Source: JBICIG01 sp043101605 (lineage in GTDB: Bacteria > Planctomycetota > Phycisphaerae > Phycisphaerales > UBA1924). From it: a stretch of 64,000 nt of DNA. Location: NCBI GenBank assembly GCA_043101605.1, contig JBICIG010000034.1:9778-73777 (forward strand), read 5' to 3'. The notes below the pieces were generated by a model. The model saw only the letters and a list, made by a program, of their open reading frames with translations, was not told where the DNA came from and searched no databases. Positions 43,596 to 52,103 of the stretch are shown here, piece by piece (the first letter of the stretch is position 1; each line of letters opens with the position of its first letter). Made by a program: the position numbers and the translations under genes.

Positions 43596-44897
43596 TCACG
43601 ATCCGCTTCGGGGCTCGGCCGCGGGGGACTGTTCGAGGCTGGCGCGCGCGTGCTGGAGGGCGATGAGGGAGTAGGCGGTGATGAGGACGCGGTCGTTCTC
43701 CATCCAGCGGTCGTCGACCGAGCGGAACCCGCCGTCTTCTTCCTGGAGTTCTTCGAGCGCCTCGATGAGGTCGACGCGCCAGTCGCGCGTGTAGTTCAGA
43801 GTCATGCCGACTGTTTCGTCGCTGACGATGGCTTCGGGGATGGTGTCGATGGTCGGCTCGCCGAGCGCTTCCATGGCGCGCGCAAAGGTCAGGTAGTAGT
43901 AGTACAGCCCGTCGGTGCCGATGCCGGGGTTTTCCTCGAGCGTGTAGTTCGACCGGATCCAATTGAGCGCCGCGACGACGCGCGGATCGTCGGGTTCGAG
44001 TTCGGCGTAGGCGTAGCTCTTGAACCCGGCGTAGGTGATCGAGCCGTAGGCCCGCAGGCGGCTGGCGACGGTGCCGTCGCTGAGGGTTTCCTCGATCGTG
44101 CCGGCTTTGGATTCGCCGACTCCGATCTCCCGGCTGTTGGGGCTGGTGGCGTAGATGAATCCGCCCTGGGTGGAGCCATCGGCGTAGGGCATGTCGTTGA
44201 CCTCGTCGAGCATCTGGGTGCGTTCGAGGAAGACGAGAGCGCGTTGAACGGCGGGGTCGTCGCTGGGGACGCCGGCGTCTTCGAGGGCGCGCATCATGAA
44301 GTGGAGGTTGGAGTTGTCGGGTCGACCGGACCCGCCGTAGCCGATCCCGCCGTAGAACGGGTGCTCGCGCGGGACGCGCTGGGTGGTGAGCCCGGCTTCG
44401 CCCTGCTGGATGGCTTCTTCGGAGTATTGCAGGCCGCGGAGGAAGCGGATCATGGGGGGCTTGAGGGCTTCGGCTTCGGAGAGGTCGGACTTGGCGAGGG
44501 CGCTGAGGCAGATCGCGGTGTTGTAGCTGGGGAGGATGCGGTCGTAGATCCCGCCGTCGGGCTGGCGGAAGGAGAGGATGTAGTCGAGCCCGCGCGCGAC
44601 GGCGGGGTCGGCCGCGTCGATCGCGGCATCGTCGAGCATGCCCGAGACGACGAGCCCGGTGATCGCGGGGAGGTTGGGCCCGTCGGGCTGGTGGTTCCAG
44701 CCGCCGGTCACCTCGTCCTGTTGCGAGCGGAGGAACGCGATGGCGCGGGCGGCCATGGACTCGGCGCGCGCAGCGACGGTGTCCGTGTGATCGGAAGGCG
44801 CGACGCCGGGGATCGCTTCGGGCTGGGCCGCAACAGCGATGCCCGCGGACCACATCAGCGACAGCACACACGCGGCTCCGAGGGTGCGGAAGGTCAT
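43596..44897 (-). CDS. secreted toroid-repeat protein (prenyltransferase/squalene cyclase fold)
   Basis: A 433-residue protein with a signal peptide (LGAACVLSLMWSAGIAVAAQ) and several alpha-alpha toroid repeats that carry QW-like motifs: FRQPDGGIYDRIL, GWNHQPDGPN, TQGGFIYATSP, LQEEDGGFRSV. The fold is that of squalene-hopene cyclases and protein prenyltransferases. The DxDD catalytic motif of the cyclases is absent, so it is not expected to be a hopene synthase. Related exported proteins are common in Planctomycetes without known role. ATG 44897 overlaps the TGA of rsmE (ATGA). Confidence 0.78.
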   Translation of the reverse strand: MTFRTLGAACVLSLMWSAGIAVAAQPEAIPGVAPSDHTDTVAARAESMAARAIAFLRSQQDEVTGGWNHQPDGPNLPAITGLVVSGMLDDAAIDAADPAVARGLDYILSFRQPDGGIYDRILPSYNTAICLSALAKSDLSEAEALKPPMIRFLRGLQYSEEAIQQGEAGLTTQRVPREHPFYGGIGYGGSGRPDNSNLHFMMRALEDAGVPSDDPAVQRALVFLERTQMLDEVNDMPYADGSTQGGFIYATSPNSREIGVGESKAGTIEETLSDGTVASRLRAYGSITYAGFKSYAYAELEPDDPRVVAALNWIRSNYTLEENPGIGTDGLYYYYLTFARAMEALGEPTIDTIPEAIVSDETVGMTLNYTRDWRVDLIEALEELQEEDGGFRSVDDRWMENDRVLITAYSLIALQHARASLEQSPAAEPRSGS

Positions 44898-45673
44898 GAC
44901 TCGTTCCTTTCCTGTCTGAATCGTCGTTCGCGGTCGAGCACGATCGCGCAGGCGGCGGCGGCGGCGGTCTCGATGCGCATCACCAGCGGGCCGAGGCTGG
45001 CGATCGTCGCGCCCGCCTCGCGAGCGGCGGCGAGCTCCCGCTCGGTCAGATCCCCCACCGGCCCGACGAGCAGACGGATGCGGTCGTGGCCGCTCGGCTC
45101 GTAGGGCTCGCCCGTCCAGTGGCAGACGACGATGCGGGCGTCGTCGGCGGCGATCGCGTCGGCGAAGGGGGTCTTGTCGCCGACTTCGAGCCACCACGCT
45201 CGGCCGCATTGCTTGGAGGCTTCGGTCGCGGTGCGCGCCAGGCGTTCGAGCTTGCCCTCGCGCGGGTCGACCTCGCTGAGCGTGCATTCAAGGGGCGACC
45301 ACGACGCGGCGCCGAGTTGGGAAAGCTGGTCGATCAGTTGCTCGAGGTGGGCGCCCTTGGGTGGCTCGGTGAAGAGATCGACGCGGGGAACGATCGGGGG
45401 CTCGGTGCGGACGGCGTCGATGAGCGCGGTCAGGCGCCAGCCGCCCTTTTTGCCGATCTTCTCGACCGAGCGGATCTCGGCGGCGGCGACGCGCCCGGTG
45501 CCGTCGATCAGCTCGATCGCGGCCCCCTCGCCGAGGCGCTTGACGCGGACGGCGTGGTGGGCCTCATCGCCCTCGATGACGACGAGTTCCCCGACGAGTC
45601 CCCTCATCAGATCCCCCGAGGGATCCGTGGCGGTTGGGGGCAGATCGGGATGGGCGATGCGGTGGACGGCCAT
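44894..45673 (-). CDS. rsmE: 16S rRNA m3U1498 methyltransferase RsmE
   Basis: A 259-residue SPOUT-class methyltransferase. The C-terminal trefoil knot is clear: LLVGPVGDLTERELAAARE followed by ATIASLGPLVMRIETAAAAA, where RsmE proteins have L-I-G-P-E-G-G-F and L-G-x-R-I-L-R-x-E-T-A. The usual Glu and Gly-Phe of the first motif are replaced by Val-Gly-Asp-Leu, a departure worth noting. The N-terminal PUA-like part has DEAHHAVRVKRLGEG. It modifies U1498 in 16S rRNA. Cotranscribed with the toroid-repeat gene by a four-base overlap. Confidence 0.9.
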   Translation of the reverse strand: MAVHRIAHPDLPPTATDPSGDLMRGLVGELVVIEGDEAHHAVRVKRLGEGAAIELIDGTGRVAAAEIRSVEKIGKKGGWRLTALIDAVRTEPPIVPRVDLFTEPPKGAHLEQLIDQLSQLGAASWSPLECTLSEVDPREGKLERLARTATEASKQCGRAWWLEVGDKTPFADAIAADDARIVVCHWTGEPYEPSGHDRIRLLVGPVGDLTERELAAAREAGATIASLGPLVMRIETAAAAACAIVLDRERRFRQERNES

Positions 45674-45794
45674 GGTGCCTGTCGGTTGTACGGGTCATCC
45701 CGCCGATGAATGCGGAGACTCCCCGAAACGGGTGAACTTTCGCGGGTCGCTCCCTTGAGTCGTCAGCCGCCCGGGCCGATGATCGCGGGAACCG

Positions 45795-47066
45795 ATGTCC
45801 GAGGTCCGGTCCAATCCGAGTCAGGATATGGACGCGCTCTCCGAGCGTGTGGACGCTCTGCTCGACGAACTCGACGAGCGGGCGGGGCAGGTTGCCGACG
45901 CGGCGGGGGAGCGCGGCGACCTCGACGATCAACTCGACGGGCTGCTGGAGGAGCCGGACCCGGCCAACGGCTCGGCGGCGGGGAGCCCCGGAGAGGAGCG
46001 GGCGAACCTCCCGCCGATCTCGCCTTCGTCGCTGGACGATCAGCTTGCGGCGCTGGCGGGGGATCTTCTGGGGGGATCGATCGAGGACTCGGAAGGTCAG
46101 CAGTTTGAGGAGTTCGGCCGGGTCGAGGAGGTCGAGGGGTCGGTCGAAGGGTCGATCGAGGAGCCGCCGGCGGAGGAGCGGGCGGTCGAGGCGATCGAGA
46201 CGATTGCCGAGCCGGACGATGCGACGGCGGAGGAACTCGCGGGCGCGGACGAGCCGGCCGACTCGGTCGAGACGCCGGACACGGCGGAGACCGATGCCCT
46301 TGCGGCGGAGGACGCCGAGCAAGTCTTCGAAGCTGTCGCGGGGGAAGTCGCCGAGCGTGGGGAAGTCGCCGACGCGGAGGATCTGACCGGCGCTGCGACC
46401 GATTCCGCGGCGGACGCCGTGGACGACGCCGCGATCGACCGGTCCATCAACGAGAGCGCGACCGAAGCGGAAACGATCGAGCCGGAAGCGAGCGAACCGG
46501 CTGCGAAAGAAGACTCGAGCGCGGATGACGAAGCGCTGGGCATCGGCGAGGCCGATGCCGGCGGCGCCGAGGCGAACGCGGCTGCTCCGGTGACCGGGGA
46601 CGGATCGGCGGGTGTGGAGGCGGCATCGGAGTCGAGGACGAGCGAGGCGCCGGCGGTCGGGGCGAAGTCGGCCGAGCCGGCGTCGACGCCCGCTCCGCTG
46701 ACAACCCAAGCCGCCGCCAAGCCCGCCGCGGCGAGCGATCCGGGCAAGCCCGCCTCCGCGGTGAGCGCGAGCCCGAGTCAGTCCGCCAAGCCGAACTGGA
46801 AGGCCCTGACCGTGCGCGCGTTCGAGGGCTCGCGTCGGCTGGCGGCGGCGACGGGTCCGGTGGCGCTCGCGTCGGCTCGGGTGATCTCCAAGCCGCTCGC
46901 CAAGCAGCCGGCGATCGTGCGGCAGACCGTCGGCTGGGTCGCGTTGTGGACGCTCTTCCTGGCGCTGTGCACCTGGCTGACGGTCGCGTTCTTCCTCGGG
47001 CCGACGACGCCGGCGACCGACCAGCCCGCGACGGGGCTCGAGCAGCCGGGGCCCGAAGCGCCCTGA
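45795..47066 (+). CDS. highly acidic, disordered protein with C-terminal membrane helix
   Basis: A 423-residue protein. Residues 10-330 are low-complexity, dominated by Glu, Asp, Ala and Ser with almost no hydrophobic core; after about 330 the sequence becomes basic (PNWKALTVRAFEGSRR, ISKPLAKQPAIVR). One strong membrane helix follows near residue 385 (VALWTLFLALCTWLTVAFFLG), then a short tail. The layout suggests a cytoplasmic acidic tether anchored by one helix. No family recognised. An early DALSERVDALLDELDERA stretch could form a coiled coil. It lies 22 bases upstream of the phosphofructokinase gene. Confidence 0.7.
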   Translation: MSEVRSNPSQDMDALSERVDALLDELDERAGQVADAAGERGDLDDQLDGLLEEPDPANGSAAGSPGEERANLPPISPSSLDDQLAALAGDLLGGSIEDSEGQQFEEFGRVEEVEGSVEGSIEEPPAEERAVEAIETIAEPDDATAEELAGADEPADSVETPDTAETDALAAEDAEQVFEAVAGEVAERGEVADAEDLTGAATDSAADAVDDAAIDRSINESATEAETIEPEASEPAAKEDSSADDEALGIGEADAGGAEANAAAPVTGDGSAGVEAASESRTSEAPAVGAKSAEPASTPAPLTTQAAAKPAAASDPGKPASAVSASPSQSAKPNWKALTVRAFEGSRRLAAATGPVALASARVISKPLAKQPAIVRQTVGWVALWTLFLALCTWLTVAFFLGPTTPATDQPATGLEQPGPEAP

Positions 47067-47088
47067 TGGCTTGCCGCTACCATCGGGC

Positions 47089-48183
47089 ATGGCTCCCACT
47101 TCGCGCATCGGCGTGCTGACCGGCGGCGGCGACTGCCCCGGGCTCAACGCCGTCATCCGTGCCGTCACCAAGGACGCCCTCAACCACGGGCACGAGGTCG
47201 TCGGCATCGAGGACGGCTTTCTCGGGCTGATCGAGAACCGGATGCGCCGGCTCGACTACGAGGCGGTCAGCAACATCCTGACGGTCGGGGGCACGATCCT
47301 CGGTTCCTCGAACAAGGCCAACCCGCAGCGGTTCGCGACGGGGAAGAACGCCGACGGCACGCCGATCTTCGAGGATGTGACCGACCGGTGCATGGATCAT
47401 CTCCGCGAGCACCGCATCGATGCGCTGTTCGTGATCGGGGGCGACGGGACGATGACCTGCGCCCAGCCGTTCGTCGAGCGCGGCGTGCCGTGCATCGGGC
47501 TGCCCAAGACCATCGACAACGACCTGGTCGGGACGGAGCTGACCTTCGGGTTCACGACGGCGGTGCAGATCGCGTGCGATGCGCTCGACCGGATCCACAC
47601 GACCGCCGCCAGCCACCACCGGGCGATGGTGGTGGAGGTGATGGGGCGCAACGCGGGGTGGATCGCGCTGCACGCGGGGGTGGCGTCGGGGTCGGATGTG
47701 ATCCTGCTGCCGGAGATCCCGTTCAGCGTCGAGGCGGTGGGCGACATCGTGCTGCGTCGGAGCAAGCACGGCAAGCGTTTCACGATCGTCTGCGTCGCCG
47801 AGGGCGCCGCGCCGCGCGAAGGTGAGCAGATCGTGTCGCGGCGCGACGAGACCAGCCCGGACCCGATCCGGCTCGGGGGCGTGGCGCGGTGGCTGGCGAA
47901 CCAGATCGAGGATTCGACCGGCGTGGAGTCGCGTGCGGTCGAACTCGGGCATGTGCAGCGCGGGGGCACACCGGTCGCGGCCGACCGGATCCTCGCGACG
48001 CTCTTCGGCGATCACGCGATGGAGCTCTACAAGACCGGGCGCGTCAACCGGATGGTCGCGTGGCAGGGCGGGAAGCTGACCGATGTCGAGATCTCGCGGG
48101 CGGCGGGGCGGCAGCGGACGGTGCCGATGGACGACCCGCTGATCGCGGCGGCGCGGAGCGTGTACACGCACTTCGGGGACTGA
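47089..48183 (+). CDS. pfkA: 6-phosphofructokinase, mixed ATP/PPi-type signature
   Basis: A 364-residue PfkA-family enzyme that phosphorylates fructose 6-phosphate in glycolysis. Motifs: GVLTGGGDCPGLNAVIR at the start, GGDGTMT (117-123) and GLPKTIDNDL (about 138-146). Phosphoryl-donor choice is usually read from two sites: Gly in the GGDG motif points to ATP, while Lys in PKTIDND is the residue found in PPi-dependent enzymes. The Gly/Lys combination is known from actinobacterial ATP-PFKs, so ATP is more likely. ATG 47089 gives the canonical N-terminus; an in-frame ATG at 47071 is less likely. Confidence 0.92.
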   Translation: MAPTSRIGVLTGGGDCPGLNAVIRAVTKDALNHGHEVVGIEDGFLGLIENRMRRLDYEAVSNILTVGGTILGSSNKANPQRFATGKNADGTPIFEDVTDRCMDHLREHRIDALFVIGGDGTMTCAQPFVERGVPCIGLPKTIDNDLVGTELTFGFTTAVQIACDALDRIHTTAASHHRAMVVEVMGRNAGWIALHAGVASGSDVILLPEIPFSVEAVGDIVLRRSKHGKRFTIVCVAEGAAPREGEQIVSRRDETSPDPIRLGGVARWLANQIEDSTGVESRAVELGHVQRGGTPVAADRILATLFGDHAMELYKTGRVNRMVAWQGGKLTDVEISRAAGRQRTVPMDDPLIAAARSVYTHFGD

Positions 48184-48196
48184 TCGCCGCCGGCTT

Positions 48197-48300
48197 CAGC
48201 AACGCCTGCGCTTCGAATCTTTCTCAGCAACGCCTGCGCGTCGACCCTTTCTCTGCAACGCCTGCGCTTCGACCCAGTCTCAGCGACGCCTGCGCGTCGC
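48197..48300. repeat. 28-bp tandem repeat, four units, last one inside a PEP-CTERM gene
   Basis: Units begin at 48197, 48225, 48253 and 48281 with an exact 28-base period. The core, read on the plus strand, is CAGCAACGCCTGCGC plus T/G and TCGA, with the last 6-8 bases more variable (ATCTTTCT, CCCTTTCT, CCCAGTCT). The fourth unit is the coding end of the PEP-CTERM gene on the minus strand: it contains the Arg codons CGC AGG CGT CGC and the stop TGA. The other three therefore look like copies of the gene end carried into its 3' untranslated region. Confidence 0.85.
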
Positions 48301-49020
48301 GAGCACGCCGCCGAATGCCAGCAGCGTGAGCGAGCCCGGGGCGGGGATGGGGTTGAGCAGGACGGTCATCCCGCCGATGGCGGTGCGGTGGATGCCCACG
48401 CCGCCGGTGTCGATGACGCGCATCTTCGTGAGCGTGCCGTTGCGGAAGGACTCGGGCAGGTCGAGCGAGAGCATGTCGAGGCGGCGCTGCCCGTTGTCGG
48501 AGAGGTAGACCTGCTGGGTGAGCGGCGAGGTGATCGTGTTGGTGTGGCTGGACTGGATGTACTCGCGGATGTGCTCGCCGCCGACGAGTTCGAAGCGGTA
48601 GGTCTCATCGGGCTCGTCGTCGAGGCGGGGCCCGCCGCCGTCGAGGACGAGATCGAACTCGAACGCGACATGCGACTGACCGTTGAGGCCCCAGAAGCTG
48701 TTGACAAGGACATGGAAGTCGTCGACGCCGAAGAGGTTGATGGGGAACTCGACCTCGACGGGGTCGTTGCTGCGGAAGGTGGGGTCGCTGATCCAGATGT
48801 TGTTGGTGACGCGCTTGGGGATGGCGAAGGGGACCTCGCCGAGGGTGATCGCGCCGGTGGGGTAGTTGGACCCGAGAAGCGACATGGGCGCGTTGTGGAA
48901 CGCGCGGAAATCGATCGGCATGAAGGTGCCGTCGTCGGGCATGGCGCCGATGGGCTCGGCCCACGCCGGTCCTGCAGCCATCGCGGCCGCGACGATCGCG
49001 ATTCCGCTCCGCTTCTTCAT
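48280..49020 (-). CDS. PEP-CTERM sorting-domain secreted protein
   Basis: A 246-residue exported protein: signal peptide ending near AAGPAWAEP, a beta-rich body (PVEVEFPINLFGVDDFHVLV, HVAFEFDLVLDGGGPR) with choice-of-anchor character, and the C-terminal tail IPAPGSLTLLAFGGVLATRRRR. This is the third protein with such a tail in the window. ATG 49020 is preferred over the GTG three bases upstream. No exosortase nearby. The last codons are part of the 28-bp tandem repeat. Confidence 0.87.
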   Translation of the reverse strand: MKKRSGIAIVAAAMAAGPAWAEPIGAMPDDGTFMPIDFRAFHNAPMSLLGSNYPTGAITLGEVPFAIPKRVTNNIWISDPTFRSNDPVEVEFPINLFGVDDFHVLVNSFWGLNGQSHVAFEFDLVLDGGGPRLDDEPDETYRFELVGGEHIREYIQSSHTNTITSPLTQQVYLSDNGQRRLDMLSLDLPESFRNGTLTKMRVIDTGGVGIHRTAIGGMTVLLNPIPAPGSLTLLAFGGVLATRRRR

Positions 49021-49352
49021 CACTCACCGTCCTTGTCGGCGCGTTCTGGGCGCCTGTTGCCGCTCCGGGTCGGGGCGGTCTCTCCCGGCTCCAGCGCCCA
49101 CCACGGCGCGATAACGGAGCCTCTCACTCAAAAGGTGCCCCGTGAACGCGGGTTCGCCAGCAAAATGGCCAGGCGCGGCCGCGAATCGCCGACGACCCCG
49201 CCCCGCGGGCGTTGGGGAGGGGGACACCCGCCGCCGATATCCGCCCGAACCGGGGACATCGCCGGGGGGTGTGGCTGGCAGAGACCGCGAGGAACCCGGC
49301 GCGACGGGCGTGCCGGGGACAGGATGGAGGAATCAGAGCGTGCGGCGGGACA
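49021..49352. other. 332-bp intergenic stretch between dnaB and a PEP-CTERM gene
   Basis: Nothing recognisable as a gene. It should hold the end signals of dnaB and the promoter of the PEP-CTERM gene, both on the minus strand, but I see no clear intrinsic terminator or good -35/-10 pair. The sequence is GC-rich with short inverted repeats such as GGCGCG/CGCGCC, none convincing. Confidence 0.4.
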
Positions 49353-51044
49353 TCAGAACGGCGCGCCGCCGGTGTCCTCGCGGTCCGGGCCCCCGCCGTC
49401 GCGGAACCCTGAGACCGGGCCGCTGGCTCGCCCGGGGGTGAACGCCCCGCCGTAGCCGCCGGTGGCGCCGCCCGATCCGGGGCCGCCGAAGCCCCCGCCG
49501 GGGGAGACCGGGCCGCCACCGGCGTCGAATTCGTCGTTGCCCCAGTCATCGGGGGCGTGGTTCTTGAAGCGGGTGGTGCGCGAATCCCAGGTGAGGCGGA
49601 CGGTGCCGGTGGGTCCGTTGCGCTGCTTGGCGATGATGAGTTCGGCGACGCCGACCTTGTCGGGGTTCTCCTCGGCCCAGGTGGGCGTGCCGATGTGGTA
49701 GTACTCCTCGCGGTGGAGGAGAATGACGACATCGGCGTCCTGCTCGATGGACCCCGATTCGCGGAGGTCGCTCATGCGGGGTCGATTGCCCTCGCGCTGC
49801 TCGCTGGCGCGGTTGAGCTGGCTGAGGCAGACGATGGGGACGCGGAGCTCGCGCGCCAGCGCCTTGACCTGTCGGCTGATCGCCGAGACCTCGACCTGGC
49901 GCGACTCGCGTCCCGCGCCCGGCGCGGTCAGGAGCTGGAGGTAGTCGATCATGATCGCGCGCACGCCGTGCTGAGCCGCCAGGCGGCGGGCGCGGGCGCG
50001 GAGCTGCATGACGGTCAGCCCGGGCGTGTCGTCGATGAAGAGCTGGGCGTCGCTGAGCTCGTTGCACGCGGCGAGGACGCGCTGGAAGTCATCGTCGCGC
50101 AGCGATCCGTCGCGGAACTTGGTGCCTTCGACGCCCGAGCGCGCGCTCAAGAGCCGCTGCACCAGCGCCCCCTTGCTCATCTCGAGGCTGAAGATCGCGA
50201 CGGGGACCTTCGCCCCGCCCGAGCGGTCACCCGGCGTGCGCCCGCCCAGCGCGACCTGCTCGGCGAGGTTGAGCGCCAGCGCGGTCTTGCCCATCGACGG
50301 GCGGGCCGCGACGATGATCATCTCGCCTTCCTGCAATCCCCGCAGCTTCTTGTCGAGGTCGTCGAAGCCCGTGGGCAGCCCGCTGATCCCCTGCCCCTCG
50401 ATCGCTTCGAGCCGGTCGATCTCCAGATCGAGCAGGTGCTTGAGCAACTGCGGGTCTGAAGTCTGGTCTTCCTGGGCGACCTCGAAGATCGCGCTCTCGG
50501 CACGGTCGAGCAGCTCGCGCACGCCCTCGCTCTCGAGCTCCCCGGCGTGGTAGGCGTCGTAGACGATCTCGCCGGCCGCCCGCACCAGCCGACGCACCCG
50601 CGCCTTGTCGGCGACGATCCGCGCGTAATGCACCGCGTTGGCGGCGCTGGGCACGGTGTCGGCCAGGCGGACGAGGAACTCCTCGCCCCCGACTTCCTCG
50701 AGCACGCCCGCGCCGCGCAGCGCATCGACGAGCTGCACCAGGTCCCCCGAGCGGTGCTCGTCGTAGACGCGCACGATCGTCTGGAAGATCCTGCCGTGGG
50801 CCGCGGCGTAGAACTGGTCGGCCGACGACACCATCGACAGCACATCCATCACGCCGTTGGGGTCGAGGATGAGCGACCCGAGCAGCGCCATCTCCGCTTC
50901 GAGCGAGTGCGGCGGGAGCTTGTCGAACAGGCGGCCCAGTTCCTGCTGGTCGACCGGGGTCCGCCCGCCGCGCTTCCCGCGGGGCTTGAACTCGGCCTGT
51001 GCCGGGCTTCCGGCGACCGAGGACGACTCGCTTGACGATGGCAT
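49353..51044 (-). CDS. dnaB: replicative DNA helicase DnaB
   Basis: A 563-residue RecA-fold hexameric helicase that unwinds DNA at the replication fork. N-terminal domain: PPHSLEAEMALLGSLILDP. C-terminal ATPase: RPSMGKTALALNLAE (Walker A), KVPVAIFSLEMSKGALVQRLLS, IDDTPGLTVMQLRARAR, AIMIDYLQLL (Walker B) and the DnaB-specific SRQVKALARELRVPIVCLSQLNR. The C-terminus has a Gly-rich tail of about 50 residues beyond the usual end. No intein. ATG 51044 is preferred to the in-frame TTG at 51053. Loader and primase genes are not nearby. Confidence 0.97.
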   Translation of the reverse strand: MPSSSESSSVAGSPAQAEFKPRGKRGGRTPVDQQELGRLFDKLPPHSLEAEMALLGSLILDPNGVMDVLSMVSSADQFYAAAHGRIFQTIVRVYDEHRSGDLVQLVDALRGAGVLEEVGGEEFLVRLADTVPSAANAVHYARIVADKARVRRLVRAAGEIVYDAYHAGELESEGVRELLDRAESAIFEVAQEDQTSDPQLLKHLLDLEIDRLEAIEGQGISGLPTGFDDLDKKLRGLQEGEMIIVAARPSMGKTALALNLAEQVALGGRTPGDRSGGAKVPVAIFSLEMSKGALVQRLLSARSGVEGTKFRDGSLRDDDFQRVLAACNELSDAQLFIDDTPGLTVMQLRARARRLAAQHGVRAIMIDYLQLLTAPGAGRESRQVEVSAISRQVKALARELRVPIVCLSQLNRASEQREGNRPRMSDLRESGSIEQDADVVILLHREEYYHIGTPTWAEENPDKVGVAELIIAKQRNGPTGTVRLTWDSRTTRFKNHAPDDWGNDEFDAGGGPVSPGGGFGGPGSGGATGGYGGAFTPGRASGPVSGFRDGGGPDREDTGGAPF

Positions 51045-51184
51045 GGAACTCAAGTCTGGGCCTCCCTGCCGCAGAGGATCCCCCGATCCGCACCCGGGCC
51101 GTCCGTAGCCGACAGGCGATTCAGGGGATGTTCTTCCCCGCGTGGACCGTATCCCGCCCGGCGGGGCCCCGCGTACGCTTTCCC

Positions 51185-51907
51185 ATGCCCTTCGATCAGA
51201 CCGATTCCCCGCTCCGCGACGCCTACACGCCCGAGACGCTGCTGCCCGAGCCCCTGCCGGCGGACCCGTTCCCGCTGTTCCGGGACTGGTTCGAGGAGGC
51301 CCGCGACCGGCGCGTCCAGCCCAACCCCAACGCGATGACCCTCGCCACGCCGCACGCCGACGGCTCGGTCTCGGCCCGCATCGTCCTGTGCAAGCACCTG
51401 GTCGTCGATCCCGGGTGGGTGGTCTTCTTCACCAACTACCACGGGCGCAAGGGGCGGGCCCTGGCCGAAACCGCCCGAGCGGCGGCGGTGCTGCACTGGG
51501 ATCTGCTCGATCGGCAGGTTCGGCTGGAGGGCCCGGTGGTTCGCAGTCCGGGCGAGGAGAGCGACGCGTACTTCGCCTCGCGCCGGCTCGAAAGCCGACT
51601 GGGCGCCCACGCCTCGGACCAGAGCGAGCCGATCGGCTCGCGGGCCGAACTGCTCGCCAAGGTCGAAGAAACCGCCCGGCGGTTCGGGCTCGATCCCTCC
51701 CGCCCGCTGGATGAACAGCAGGCGGACATCCCCCGCCCGCCTCACTGGGGCGGGTATCGGCTCATTCCGGAGCGGCTGGAACTCTGGGCGGGGGGGCCCG
51801 GGCGTGTGCACGACCGGGCGGTCTGGACGCGCTCAGTCGTCGTGGATGCCGGTTCCGGGGGGCTTGCCGACTCAGGAATGTGGCAAGCGACACGGCTTCA
51901 GCCATGA
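51185..51907 (+). CDS. pdxH: pyridoxamine 5'-phosphate oxidase PdxH
   Basis: A 240-residue FMN enzyme that oxidises pyridoxine or pyridoxamine 5'-phosphate to pyridoxal 5'-phosphate. Conserved blocks: PNAMTLATPHADGSVSARIV, FFTNYHGRKGRALAE, QVRLEGPVVRSPGEESDAYF, and near the end PPHWGGYRLIPERLELW, which holds residues of the active site. ATG 51185 gives the normal N-terminus starting 23 residues before LPADPFPLF; upstream sequence in the same frame is not similar. The gene is divergent from dnaB. It supplies cofactor for, among others, the aminotransferase in this window. Confidence 0.95.
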   Translation: MPFDQTDSPLRDAYTPETLLPEPLPADPFPLFRDWFEEARDRRVQPNPNAMTLATPHADGSVSARIVLCKHLVVDPGWVVFFTNYHGRKGRALAETARAAAVLHWDLLDRQVRLEGPVVRSPGEESDAYFASRRLESRLGAHASDQSEPIGSRAELLAKVEETARRFGLDPSRPLDEQQADIPRPPHWGGYRLIPERLELWAGGPGRVHDRAVWTRSVVVDAGSGGLADSGMWQATRLQP

Positions 51908-52103
51908 TCTGAGTCCGTGCGAGAACGGCGCTGACGCGGGGCGGCGGTCGGGCCGTTTGGCGTTCCAGCGGCCGGAAACTGTCGCCCGGAGAAAAGGGCG
52001 GGGTTCAGCACGCGGCCCCGCGGGTCGATAGGTGCTCTGTCGACGCGTCCTCTCCCGACGGGGAGGGTCCGCCCTTGTCGCTTCCCGATCGAGCAGGCTC
52101 CGG

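Noticed and set aside
48197..48300. Repeat array considered as a CRISPR
   Set aside because: Units are directly adjacent with a 28-base period and no unique spacers of normal length; one unit is coding and no cas gene is present.
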